A program made the position numbers and the translations under genes. Shown in pieces: positions 46,246-57,193 of a stretch of DNA of 64,000 nucleotides. The first letter of the stretch is position 1. Each line of letters opens with the position of its first letter. The notes under the pieces were generated by a model, which was not told where the DNA came from, did no database searches, and was given only the letters and a program-made list of their open reading frames with translations. Source of the DNA: Pontederia crassipes (taxonomy: Eukaryota; Streptophyta; Magnoliopsida; Commelinales; Pontederiaceae); assembly GCA_030549335.1 (NCBI GenBank), contig CM060193.1, positions 58,495,146 through 58,559,145 on the forward strand. The letters are read 5' to 3'.

Positions 46246-46820
46246 AAGCTATTTAGCTAAGCTTATAAGTCACTTATAAGTTAGTTTAAAAAATTTCAAC
46301 GTTTGATAACTTAAAATTTGGATTGATAATGAGATATCAAATCTACTTATAAGTAAAAAAAATAAGTAGGGAGAGGGTGCTTATTTTTTTTAAAAAAAAT
46401 AAGTCAGCTAGTTGTCTCACAACTAATTAGTTATTATTAATATAAGTAGTTTTATCCAAACGTGTAACTGCTTATTTTTAAAAATAAGTTTCAGCCAATA
46501 AAATACTTAGGGGTTATTTGGTTAAGTTTATAAATCACTTATAAGTTAGTTTAAAAAATTTCAGCGTTTGGTAATTTAAAATTTTGACTGATAAGGAAAT
46601 ATCAAATCTACTTATAAGTAAAAAAAATAAGTAGGGGAAGAGGTACTCTAAAAAATAAGCAGGGGGAGGGGAGCTTATTTTTAAAAATAAATTTCAACCA
46701 ATAAAATACTTAACAGCACTTCAACTTATCAGTTATTCTGTATCAGCTAAGCCAAACGGATCCTTATCAACACTTCAACTTATCAATTATTCTATATCAG
46801 CTACACCAAACGGACCCTTA
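46246..46820. mobile_element. Nested or tandem hAT-like MITEs
   Basis: A left-end block (ttataagtcacttataagtt ... aaatctacttataagt) at 46250-46430 recurs at 46512-46690. The right-end block (cacttcaacttatcagttat, then tatcagctaagccaaacgga) near 46713-46764 recurs at 46770-46819. Outer ends are imperfect inverses (gttatttggttaagtt against gtccgtttggtgtagct), the common termini of plant hAT-derived miniature elements. The pattern suggests one element inserted in another or a tandem copy. Confidence 0.65.
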
Positions 46821-46825
46821 ATCCA

Positions 46826-47571
46826 CCAATTAGTCTAGGTTGATTAGTTACATGTATAACTTACGAAGCATAGTGATAGGATTAACAAAATTATAATAGC
46901 GAAAAAATAAATTAAATTATACTGCTTAAAATTAGAAAATATTTAAATGACATGAAGTTGTACCAAATACCAATAATGTTGAATTTTCGCCCAAAAAAGA
47001 CATTTGATGACAACTTAAAAGAAATCTCATTTTCGTTTGGAAAGAAGAAAGAAAAACTCACCTACTCTATCTTGTATCACAAGCAAAGATTGTGAAAATA
47101 CATATTTATATAAAATCGTACGGAGCTCCTGCGATAAAAAAATATATAAAGATTGAATGAGAATTAATAAAATCATATTTATTAAAAGGGGAAATTATTT
47201 TTTTAGAAAAATTCACACTCAATTCTTAAAATTTTACATCTTAGTAACTCCTATTTTGTTGATTTTAAGTTAAATTGTATCAAAACATAACAAGAATAAA
47301 AAAAAATATTAAATTATAACTAAATTGGATTTAATATCACAACACAATTTATATTAATTATGTGAGATTGTACAGGGTTGATAAGATCATACAATCAAAA
47401 TTAAAATCTTATACATATGATACTCAAGAAAAGAATTAAATTGATTATGAGCATTAAGATGGTAAAACCATAATATCTAATATTTAAGTCCAGATATTAG
47501 CAACTTTGATTACAAATAAAAAACAATTAACTATACATTATTTTTGGCAATTAAATCAATGAAAATTAGGG
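46826..47571. other. AT-rich intergenic, no gene seen
   Basis: No recognisable domain or ordered repeat. Long A/T runs only. Confidence 0.5.
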
Positions 47572-48390
47572 TAAATTACATAGATCGTCCCCTAACTTTG
47601 ATCTCAACAGTTACTCAACTTCAATTTGTAATTGGAATATCTCTCAACTTTAATTTTCTCACGCTTCGTCCACTTAACCGGTGATAGGTTTCTTGATTTC
47701 ATCGCTTACGTGGCCGTCACATAAATTATTTCTCTTTCATTCACGTCATTTTAAAAATAATATAATAATAAAAAAATACCGCCCGTGCGCATGAACCGGG
47801 GCGCCCCTTGCGCGAGCTCCGGTGAGCTTGCACAGAGGGGGGCCGACACTCTCATTTCCTCACTCGCGACCGACGAGGAGGGAAATGAGGGCGTGACCCC
47901 CTTTCTGCTCAGCGATGGAGAAAAAGGGGGCGAGACCCCTTTTCTCCTTTGTTCGCGTCCGGCGAAGTAGAAAAGGGTGGTCGCGCCCCCCTCTCCCCCT
48001 CGCAGGCTGCGAGGGAGGAAGTGAGGGCACGAGCCCCCTTCTACATGGGGTGTTGGGAGGGGGGGGGGGGGGGTGTGGCGACTCCCCTCTCTCTCTTGTG
48101 CACTCCGGCATCGGCGGGCGCACACAAGAGGAGTTTCGTGTGTATGAATGGTATCTTTTTATTTTTTTTAATATTATTTTATTATATATTTATATTATTT
48201 TAAAAATAATGTGGATGAAGGAGAAATGATTTATGGGACGCCCACGTAAGGAAAAAAATCGTATCACCAATCAAGTGGACGAAGTGTGCAAGAAAATCAA
48301 AGTTGGGAAACATTCCAATTATAAATTGAAGTCGAGGGATCGTTGAAATATTGAGTCAAAGTTGTAGGATGATCTGTATAATTTATTCTT
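47572..48390. mobile_element. Foldback/Mutator-like element with ~210-bp TIRs and GC-rich core
   Basis: The left arm (gggtaaattacatagatcgt, then caacttcaatttgtaattgg, then cttcgtccacttaaccggtg, then cttacgtggccgtcacataa) is repeated in inverse at about 48180-48390 (ttatgggacgcccacgtaag, then caagtggacgaagtgtgcaa, then ccaattataaattgaagtcg). Similarity by eye is about 75-80% over ~210 bp. The ~390-bp core (47780-48130) is strikingly GC-rich with short inverted cccctt/gggggg segments. Apparent frames in the core on both strands are GC artefacts. Termini resemble Mutator-like elements. No certain target duplication. Confidence 0.75.
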
Positions 48391-49580
48391 TTTCCTAAAA
48401 GTGTTCTTTTCACAGGAGAATCTTATTTAACCCACTCCAAGAGAGTAAATTAAACTGTGTATTTTTTTATTTTTTTATTTCCTAAATATTAGTTGTGTTT
48501 GAACGGCAGATAGCTCACGGACTATTGTAGAACATATCTATCCTTTATGTGAAGCTCTAAGTAAATCCAATATTCATTTAATAAAAAAACTACAAAACTC
48601 TCATGATGATAATACACATAATATTTATTGAATATCTGTATGGTTGAGGGGGGATTATTAGGTCAGCAGTCACCATCTCATTCAATGCCTTTCAGATTAA
48701 CAAACTCACTGCATGAATAAGTGATGAAATTAATCTCAGCAATCCATTCATGCCATGGGATACCTTTTCCTCCTCCACAGCAAACAACAGTGTGCAGCTG
48801 AGGCTTCTGATCCAAGAGTGGCTGAGATTTAGATCTCTCTCACAATTAAAATGCCTGAGATTGTCCTTTTGGCACCCACCATTAAGATCTTGTAACCCTA
48901 CATTTGCTAAGCTTCCTATGTTACCAAATTCTTATGTGCTAGTTTATTGGATAGTCCATGACAATTATGACATCAATTTAAAGAGAAACACAATGTGGGA
49001 AAAAAGGTTAGGAAATGGGAAGACTAGTGATTTTTTTTCTCTATATTGCAATATTGGTGGGAAGACATACATTAAAAAGTGAACATAATCGTTAAGACAT
49101 CGTTCCGACTCGACCAATTAGAGAAATTGAGCTTATGCACGGTCTAGTTTAATAAAATACTAATATTAAATTATATTAAATTTGTAATATGAATAATGAA
49201 ATGACACAACTTTTATATGTGTTCTTTTATTTTTAAATATATATATATATATAATTTTAAAGTAAAATTAACTCCGACGGACTGACTTGACCCATCGGAT
49301 CAAAACTATGCCGGGCTAGCCAGACCGTCTCCGGGGGGAGCCCAAAGCACCGTCCAAATGTCATTTCTAACGTGCACAAACAAAAAAATGTGAAGAACTG
49401 AAAGCAATAATTCGATGCGGGCATGATAATCGAGTCATCTCATCTTCCTCCACTCCTTTTATATTTTGTGGAGAAATTAATGGCATCGCAAAGTGGCGAA
49501 AGATATAGCAACAAAAGCCATGCCGATTGGAGATAGAAAGAGATATTATTGTCTCCACAAGTTGGAGGGGAGGGATTTAA
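48391..49580. other. Intergenic, no gene seen
   Basis: A 110-codon frame at 48750-49082 has no recognised domain. A gtcgggctagcc / cggatcaaaac patch near 49290-49330 may be decayed repeat. Nothing else supported. Confidence 0.5.
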
Positions 49581-49587
49581 GCCAATT

Positions 49588-49632
<45 letters not shown>
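49588..49632. repeat. (AT)n microsatellite
   Basis: About 22 AT units followed by a short (TG)n run to about 49641. Confidence 0.95.
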
Positions 49633-49641
<9 letters not shown>

Positions 49642-49642
<1 letters not shown>

Positions 49643-51066
49643 CTGAGAATTTAATGAATATACAAAGTGATTAGTTTTTTATTTATTTTGGAACATAAAA
49701 TCTATACGTTCTAATAATAATAAATATTGGCATTTCAATTGTTTGGTAATTGGGTTTTTTGGAGAACTTACGACTTGAGGTAGTTTGATTGAATAGTCAT
49801 GAGACAAAACATGAAAATAGTCATGACTTAAATGTAACTATTTCTTTTATCTTTTAAGACGGATATTAAATTCATACGAGTCAAAAGTTCAAAGTGAATA
49901 ATAAATTATTATTATCGACCTTGCGTGATCACTTAAATTATATGAGAAATATGAGACATGAACCATTCAACAAGGACATTGAGTCGCATGAGGGGTGAAG
50001 ATTTTAACGACATGAGGTATAAAGATTAAGATGATTTAATTGAATAATTTCAAATTGACAAAATATGTAGGTGTTCATGTACTTATATTTATCAACTTTC
50101 TTTACCTTTGAATATGCGTTTTAAATTCCTACGAGCCAAAATCTCAAAGTGAAAAATATCTTGATTAAATTAAAAATGTTACAAAATGATATTATAACTG
50201 GTTTCGCGTGCTTACTTAAACTATACGGGAAACACGAGTTATGGGCCAGACGAGATTGTTGAGCTACCAAAGAGGTGAATATTGTAACGACTTGAAGTTT
50301 AAGGATCAAAATGTATTTGATTGAATAGTCTCACAAAGGTAAAACACAAAGTGGACTCATATGTAATTAATTTCTTTACCTTTCAAGACGTATTTTAAAT
50401 TCATGCGGGTCAAAAGCCTAAAGAAAATAATATCTTGATTGGGTTGGAAATATTACAGTTGATATCAGAACCAACCTCACGTGCAAACTTGAGTCATGTG
50501 AAGAATACGAATCATATTCCAATACGAACAACTCAACGACAACTCGGAGATGATCACGAACTTATATATAGATAATTCTTTTACCTTTCAAGACACTTTT
50601 TAATTTTGTACATGCTACTAGTCAAAGCAAATAATTTGATGATAATTGGAACTTTGAAATATATGATTTAAATATAAAAAGGAGAAAATTTTCTTGGAAA
50701 TTCAATCACGTTTTTTTTTCTCTCCTTTAGAAAATAATAAAACTCATGGTGATAATACACACAAATAGGACGGGTAGAGGAGGGAAAAAGAGACCACTTG
50801 GGGAGGGGTTTGAATAGGGGCGGAGAGGGCACGATCACATGACACCGATGGTGGCGAGGTTTTGGAGCCATGCGCAATTTGGGTCGAACCCGAGGGACCA
50901 CATCTTTTGCAGTCCGATCATGGCGCCATGATCCAACCATGATCGCACATCCAATGCATCTTGGACACTGCCAAAACCAAACCCTAAACCCAACCCAACC
51001 CCCCCTTCCATACAAAAAATTATCATGTGGGGATGACATTTATATCGCTGTCCAATTATGGGCAAC

Positions 51067-51067
<1 letters not shown>
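49642..51067. other. Intergenic with loosely repeated motif
   Basis: Phrases such as ctttacctttcaagac(g/a), ttttaaattcatgcgggtca and cttgattgggttggaaatatta recur at about 49845-49915, 50098-50175, 50373-50460 and 50577-50610, suggesting an old tandem-like array of ~230 bp period. No gene. The GC-rich patch 50760-51000 has frames on both strands but no domain. Confidence 0.5.

Positions 51068-51135
<68 letters not shown>
51068..51135. repeat. (AAT)n microsatellite
   Basis: About 22 uninterrupted AAT units. It produces artificial poly-Tyr and poly-Asn frames. Confidence 0.97.
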
Positions 51136-51136
<1 letters not shown>

Positions 51137-52200
51137 TTTTATTAATTTTTTTATGTGGCAATTGGCATCAAGGATTGGATGAAGGTGCTAGTTGTTGTTG
51201 TTGTGTGGCTACTAGGTTTTGGCATTTGTGTTTTCTGACATTTATATTGGTGTTGGGTTGGGTACAACGTTTTGGATTTTTTTTTTTTTTTGAATTATAT
51301 TCTTTTGTTTGTTACGATTGGATCATTGATCAGTGGCATCAAATTTATCGATTCTACGAGTTTATCCAATTTTCAGCTCCATGCATGGAAGAATCATGGA
51401 AGAACTCTTCATACTAATAAAACCAACTCAGTTCAAACTTTTATTCCCTCATTCTTTTTTTCTTTTAAAAAGAAAACTACAATTCTTCACGGTGCAAACA
51501 ATTTTGAAAAGTATAATTTTGAACTGAGTTTAATTGGTTTAATCTTTTTTTTTTCGATGCATATCCATCAATGTTTAGAACTACTAAAATGAATCAATTA
51601 CATTAACTTACATCGAGTCTTCACATTCTTCCAATACGATTTGGTTCGACACTACACGTGAACATATAAATATTTTTATATAAAATAAATTCTAATTTAA
51701 TTTATCAAAGTTACAGATAAGTATATCTCAAATTTAAACTATAAATTCAATTTGTTCCAACCGCATATGTCGATGATTAAATTAAGGGAATAAGGAAGCT
51801 CTGGACGAAGTGTGGATTACCATCTATCGTGAGATCGACGATGATCCTGAAGGCGCTTGCGGTTCAGCGTCTACTCCCGGTTCGGTTGCAGCCGGTCGAC
51901 AATTCCATAATTCTCGACCGCCATCCCCTTACCTCCACACACATTCGACTTCCCTCGTGAATTGAACTCCACATCTTCCTTATTCCCTTAAATTAATTAG
52001 ACTCCACCAACAACTACTCTCACTAGTAAGGTCTCGAGTTTGAATTCATGTAAATGCATAAATTTTTTATTGACAAGCTCATATATCACTGTCAAGTACG
52101 GGACGAACGACTTAACTGAATTAGTTAAATTCAATTGTAGACTTATTCTAATATGTCGACAGAGTTTTTTTTTTTTGGCACATATTAGTATATTAGACTA

Positions 52201-52688
52201 GGGGTGTAAGCAAAAAATCGAAAACCCGAAAACCTAAAAAATTGACCCGACCCGATACAAAATTTATAAGTTTTTTTTGAATCGAAAAGAACCTAGGCAA
52301 TTTTTAAAATTAAATAAATCACCCGAGGAGCTTGATGGAGACCTACATAATTAAAATTTTATAAAATATATATTAATAATATATTCTAAATATTTATAAT
52401 ATATATAAAATTACTCACTAAACATATTATTTATCCTATAACATGTATAAGAAATTAATATAAGCCATAAATAGCACTATACAATATATAACATGTGAAT
52501 GTAGTTAATTTATGAAACAAAATATCTCTTCATATCATTAATAATTTTTTATATAAATATAAAATGTATAAAATATAAGGTCCCGAAAAAATCGATAAGG
52601 TTTTTTTTAATTTTAAAAACTCAATCAAAATATATAGAGTGATCTTTTTTAACGAAAAAATCCATCCGACCCACACCGATTTCACTCC
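52201..52688. mobile_element. 488-bp miniature element with 12-bp flanking direct repeat
   Basis: Identical tatattagacta flanks both sides (52189-52200 and 52689-52700). The element ends are ggggtgtaagc and, in reverse from the right, ggagtgaaatcg, a short imperfect inverted repeat. There is no coding capacity. A 12-bp duplication is longer than the usual 9 bp of Mutator-type elements, although a couple of bases could match by chance. Inside the left end are gacccgacccg-like motifs that also occur around 53025 and in the 22-kb region. Confidence 0.7.
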
Positions 52689-52879
52689 TATATTAGACTA
52701 TCAACGACTCTTCCTACCTAAAAAATTAATTAGACTCAATTATTTATAGTAACTTTTTTAGAAAAAAACCTATTGAACGATGACTAAAAGCCCAAACGAG
52801 ATTGAATAGGCCCACAGCCATAACAAGGACGAGTTTTTGGTCACGGCCTAACCATAACATATCAACTATCGCTAAATAT

Positions 52880-53530
52880 ATATATTGGAGGTGAAATTGA
52901 ATCGGGTGGATGGTTTTTTCAACGAAAAAAATTGACTTTCGAATTTTGGATGGATTTTTAACACATAAAATATTACTCTAATTTTTTCGGAGAAAAAAAG
53001 TCCGACCTAAGCGGTCTCGATTTTTTCGGGTCGGGTCAAAATATTTTTTTTAAAAAATTATAAGTATTAAATATATCACGTAGATGTTTAAAAAATAAAT
53101 TTAACTCTAAGTTTAACTATTTAAAGTAAATAAACCAAAACAACATATTAATACATTATAATTGAAAATATTCTACTTAATTTTGTCCAAACTTTAATTA
53201 AAATAAATTAATAATTTAATCATATTCAAATTCAAATGTGTGATAATAAGTAAATAATATACCTAATCTAATAAATGACTAATAGAAGGTAAAACTATAA
53301 AATATTATTTAAAAATTAAAGTAATAATTTAACTATAATAACTTTGAAAAGATACTTGGTTCCGATCGGACCCTCCGATTTTTACAAGGAGCCCTAATTT
53401 AAACGGGTAATTTTTTTTATTCCGAAAGATCGACCTAATTTTTAATTTGACTTTATATTTTAGGTTTTCTCGGATTGTTTTTTTCCGATTTGCTTAGGTT
53501 TTTTCGGTGGGAAAAAAATCATCCTACAAG
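52880..53530. repeat. Diverged relative of the 52.2-kb miniature element
   Basis: Shares ggtgaaattgaatcgggtgg-type start, tttttcaacgaaaaaaat, cgattttttcgggtcgggtc and ttttttcggtgggaaaaaaa motifs. Ends are not clear, so limits are approximate. Confidence 0.35.
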
Positions 53531-53624
53531 GGATGCCCCTACTTTAATGCAATAATAATTTTAAAGTTCAAAGTTCAAACAATAATTATTAAGAATTTAT
53601 TTAAAGGTTTAATTAAGTAATATC

Positions 53625-53790
53625 TCAATAATCTCTTAATTTTAATTTATAATTAAATTATCTTCGAACTTTATAATTAAATTATCTTCGAACTTTATTT
53701 TCCTTAAAGAAGAGGGAGCCGGTGCACCCATGCGCGAGCTCTCAGACGGGACGAGCTCATACATGGGTCGCTGACCCTTTTTTTTTAACT
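53625..53790. mobile_element. Remnant of the GC-cored foldback family
   Basis: ttaatttataattaaattat, then cttcgaactttattttcc, precede a short GC-rich patch (gcgcgagctctcagacggga, then cgagctcatac). The patch resembles the 62.66-kb fragment (gcgagctcacacgggacgac) and the core edge of the 47.57-kb element (gcgcgagctccggtgagctt). Incomplete. The RTE LINE begins about 100 bp downstream. Confidence 0.45.
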
Positions 53791-53887
53791 TACACCGATC
53801 GTCCACAAACTTAATATAATTTTTTTTTCTTATTGTCGGTCATAATTTTTTAACTTTATATAATTTTAACTTTATATAACTTTATAT

Positions 53888-55302
53888 AAGTTTGGAAATG
53901 TTTAGGAGAAAAAGGTGTGTTGTGGTTATGTAAACTATTTAATGAGATTTTACGGTCGAAAAAGATGCCTGATGATTGGAGATTAAGTACATTAGTTCCT
54001 ATTTACAAAAATAAAGGGGATATTCAGAATTGTGCAAATTATAGAGGGATTAAACTTATGAGTCACACTATGAAATTATGGGAAAAAGTGATTGAGCATA
54101 GATTGAGAATGGAGACTAGTATTTCTGAGAGACAATTTGGGTTCATGTCAGGAAGATCCACTACAGAGGCGATTTATTTACTAAGGGGGATGATGGAGAA
54201 GTATCGAAGTAGGAGAAGAGACTTACATATGGCTTTCATTGACTTAGAGAAGGCGTATGATCGGGTACTAATGGATGTACTTTGGAAAGCCTTGCAAAAG
54301 AAGAGGGTGAATGTTGCCTACATTAAGGTAATATAAGATATGTACGATGGGGCATTGACTAGGGTTAGGACACCCGGAGGTGAGACAAATGAATTTCCTA
54401 TAGGAATTGGCCTACATCAATGATCAGCTTTAAGCCCGTATCTATTTAACTTAGTTATCGATGCTATAACCGAGAGTATCACAGAGGAGGTACCTAAGTG
54501 CATGCTATTTGCGAATGATATAGTACTTTTAGCGGATTCAAGAGAAGAGATTAATACAAAATTGGAAATATGGAGAAATACGTTGGAGTCAAAGGGTTTT
54601 CGTTTAAGTAGGAATAAAACAGAATATATGCATAGCAATTTCACAAATAAACAACTTAGAGACGATTTGAAAGTTAGGTTAGGGGAGGATATAATTCCTC
54701 AAGTGACAAAGTTTAAATATTTAGGATCAATTGTAAGACAAGATGGTGAGATTGATGACGATGTTAATCATAGAATTCAAGCTGGTTGGTGTAAGTGGAG
54801 GAAAGCCACTGGAGTTCTTTGTGATAGAAAAATACCCAATAAAGTTAAAGGAAAATTCTATCGTACTGCTATAAGGCCAGTAGTGTTATATGGTAGTGAA
54901 TGTTGGGCTATGAAGGGACAACATGAACGTAAAGTGGGGGTAGCCGAAATGAGGATGTTGAGATGGATGTGTGATCATACAAGATTAGGAATGACCATAT
55001 ACGTGAACGAGTCGGAGTGGCTCCTATTAGTGAGAAAATGGTAGAGAATCGTTTGAGATGGTTTGGTCATGTTCAGAGAAGACCATTAGATGCGCCAGTA
55101 AGAAGAGTAGATCAAATAATCTGGAGTCCGATTAAAAGAGGGAGAGGGAGGCCAAGGCGGACACTTGGCGAACTAATAGAGCAAGATCTATTGGTGAATA
55201 ATATACCGAAAGGCTTGGTTACTAATAGAGCGGAATGACGTCGTATGATCCATGTAGCCGACCCCACCTAGTGGGATAAGGCTTTGTTGTTGTTGTTGTA
55301 TA
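53888..55302 (+). mobile_element. RTE-clade LINE, 5'-truncated, inactive
   Basis: The sequence enters mid-RT with VWKCLGEKGVLWLCKLFNEI, then KMPDDWRLSTLVPIYKNKGD, the signature of plant RTE elements. It ends with RRMIHVADPT, stop, then gggataaggctttg and (TTG)n at 55302. No endonuclease is present. Inactivating changes: stops at about 54335 and 54421, the catalytic box reads FANDIVLL (first Asp of FADD lost), a frameshift near 55020 and TGA for the expected Trp in RAEWRR at 55236. The C-terminal domain (WCKWRKATGVLCDRKIPNKV; MLRWMCDHTRLG) is otherwise clear. Its last ~60 bp is shared with the SINE-like repeats inside MMT. Confidence 0.93.
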
Positions 55303-55827
55303 ATTTCATGAGTTAATTTGAACAATTATTACTTTTGAATGAAATTTTTGTCTCCTGAATGAAATATTAGAAACCCTTCGTCTTCTTTGACTTAGCTGTC
55401 AATTGATGTTTTGATTTGGATCGTGGTTTTATGGCGTGAAAAGGCTGCATTAAGATTTCTTGGAAATCACGACGTTCAAAAAGTAATTTGTGAATTAGGT
55501 AATATCCCAGAAAAAAATTAAGATTGTCGTAGAAGAAATTATATTAAGATAATGATAAAAGAGATATTTTCTTGTAAATCTTACGTAGTTTTATAAAGAT
55601 ATAAAATTATGTATAAGATAAAAATACTATTCTTTTGACTATCTTAGATGTCATAGAAAAGAACAATTATACATAATAATAAAACTGCTTCACAGACTTT
55701 AAATTAAAATTTAATAATTTAGAAGTATATATTAGATTTCTTGCCTGAAGTTGTCGTATTCTGGTAAATATTTTTTTTTCTGATAGAAATATGTTGGTAA
55801 ATCTGAATACATAAGAAAAGCAGCATC
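55303..55827. other. AT-rich upstream region of the sHSP gene
   Basis: No gene seen. I looked for perfect nGAAnnTTCnnGAAn heat-shock elements and found none that I can support. Confidence 0.5.
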
Positions 55828-55872
55828 CACGTGTCCACGCATGCTCTCGTCCGAGAGCACGCGCTACGTGTC
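55828..55872 (+). promoter_or_regulatory. G-box/ABRE pair upstream of the sHSP gene
   Basis: CCACGTGTCC (core CACGTG at 55828-55833) and TACGTGTC (55865-55872) lie 80-125 bp before the start codon. They are typical ACGT cores bound by bZIP/bHLH factors in abscisic-acid and stress responses. A palindromic ctctcgtccgagag lies between them. Function is inferred from motif and position. Confidence 0.5.
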
Positions 55873-55950
55873 ATAAAAAAAGCATCCTTTACTTTTTACA
55901 CCTTTACCGTGCAAACGAGAGAGCGCTTCGGTCCTTCCAACGTCTCCGAC

Positions 55951-56619
55951 ATGCGGCGTTCGTCCGTAATCTCCTGCGCCGCCGGCCGCGTGCTCAGCGG
56001 CCTTCTTCTTCTGACGTTACTGTTGCCGTCGCCGGCAGCGGGCTCGTGGTTTGGATTTGATCACATCCCCTTCGACCTCGACCGCAAGCTGGTGGCGCTG
56101 GTGGCGCTGATGGCGCCTGCGAAGGTCGACTGGAAGGAAACACCCACCTCCCACGAGATCTTGATCGACGTTCCAGGTCAGTAGTACGTAGAGCTTGCTC
56201 GCCGGCTCTGGGGGCGAACTGTTACATGCAGGCATGCTTGATCACGATTCACGTTGTGTGGATATGCGCATGCAGGGTTCAAGATCGAGGAGCTGAAAGT
56301 GGAGGTGGAGGAGAACAAGATCCTCAGGGTGAGCGGCGAGCGTAAGATGGAGGAGGAGGAGAAGACGAAGAAGGACGAGCACTGGCACAGGACGGAGAGG
56401 TCCGACGGTAAATTCTGGCGCCAGTTCCGGCTGCCGGACAATGTGGACGTGGACAGCGTGTCGGCGAACCTCCAGGACGGTGTACTCAAGGTGACTCTCG
56501 CCAAGCTGGCGCCGGAGCTCATCAAGGGGCCGACGGTCGTCCGCATCTCCGCCGGCGCCGGCGGGGACAAGAAGAAGAACCGAGCTTCTGCACGAGACAC
56601 CAAGAATGTTGAGCTCTAG
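55951..56619 (+). CDS. ER-type small heat-shock protein (HSP20/alpha-crystallin), two exons
   Basis: Exons 55951-56176 and 56276-56619 join at DVPG|FKIEEL (99-bp GT-AG intron), 189 aa. The N-terminus has a basic start and hydrophobic core ([20 protein letters not shown]), a signal peptide. The alpha-crystallin domain follows: [62 protein letters not shown]. The C-terminus reads KNVEL, close to ER-retention tails (xxEL) of plant ER sHSPs. It should be an ATP-independent holdase for unfolded proteins in the ER lumen. The intron is unusual, since most plant sHSP genes lack one. GC-rich throughout. G-box/ABRE motifs lie upstream. Confidence 0.92.
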
Positions 56620-57193
56620 CAATCCAGTGGCAGATCCAGTGACGGGCTTCACCATGATAAGCTGAAGTACCACTTTTTGATGTAGTAGAAGGCTCTATCA
56701 GTTTATAATATATTTTGGACCCGGTATTAAACGTGAAGAATCTTTTTTTTTTCTCGGTGGGTTGTAAGGCGAAGAATCTATTAAGAGCTCCAGAGTTGAG
56801 ATGTAATCCAGTTTTTGTCAGATGCATATTTGGATCCGTGTCATATGTAATATTCAAAAACCTTTGCGTATTGTAACCTGCGAAGCAAAGCAAAAACGAC
56901 GCAGTGGCATCGCCTCGCCTCGACATCATGCATGCAGTGCTGCCTTCAGACTAATCTCCTTAATTTTTGTATTAAAGTCTGAACAAAAAGAATGCAAAAA
57001 ATATGTGTACGACTTAAGATGTAACAAGGTTAGTCCACTTAATTACTAGTAAATATTCTGATAAAATAATGATCACATCATTATTTAGTTCCAATCCCAC
57101 TACAGAAGAAACTAACACAGCTGACAAGCCAGACATAAGACACGCAACAATCACTAGTGTTACAAAGAGTAAAATGTAGCTATGAGAGGAGGC
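56620..57193. other. 3' flank between the sHSP gene and the BED/hAT gene
   Basis: Convergent 3' UTRs of the two genes. No further gene seen. Confidence 0.6.

Noticed and set aside
47751..48229. Several overlapping frames on both strands
   Set aside because: Produced by the GC-rich core of the foldback element. Pro/Gly/Arg-rich with no domain.
50835..51161. Frames with long poly-Tyr or poly-Asn
   Set aside because: Artefact of the (AAT)n microsatellite.
55303..55950. Heat-shock elements before the sHSP gene
   Set aside because: GAA and TTC triplets are present but none with correct nGAAnnTTCn spacing that I could confirm by eye.
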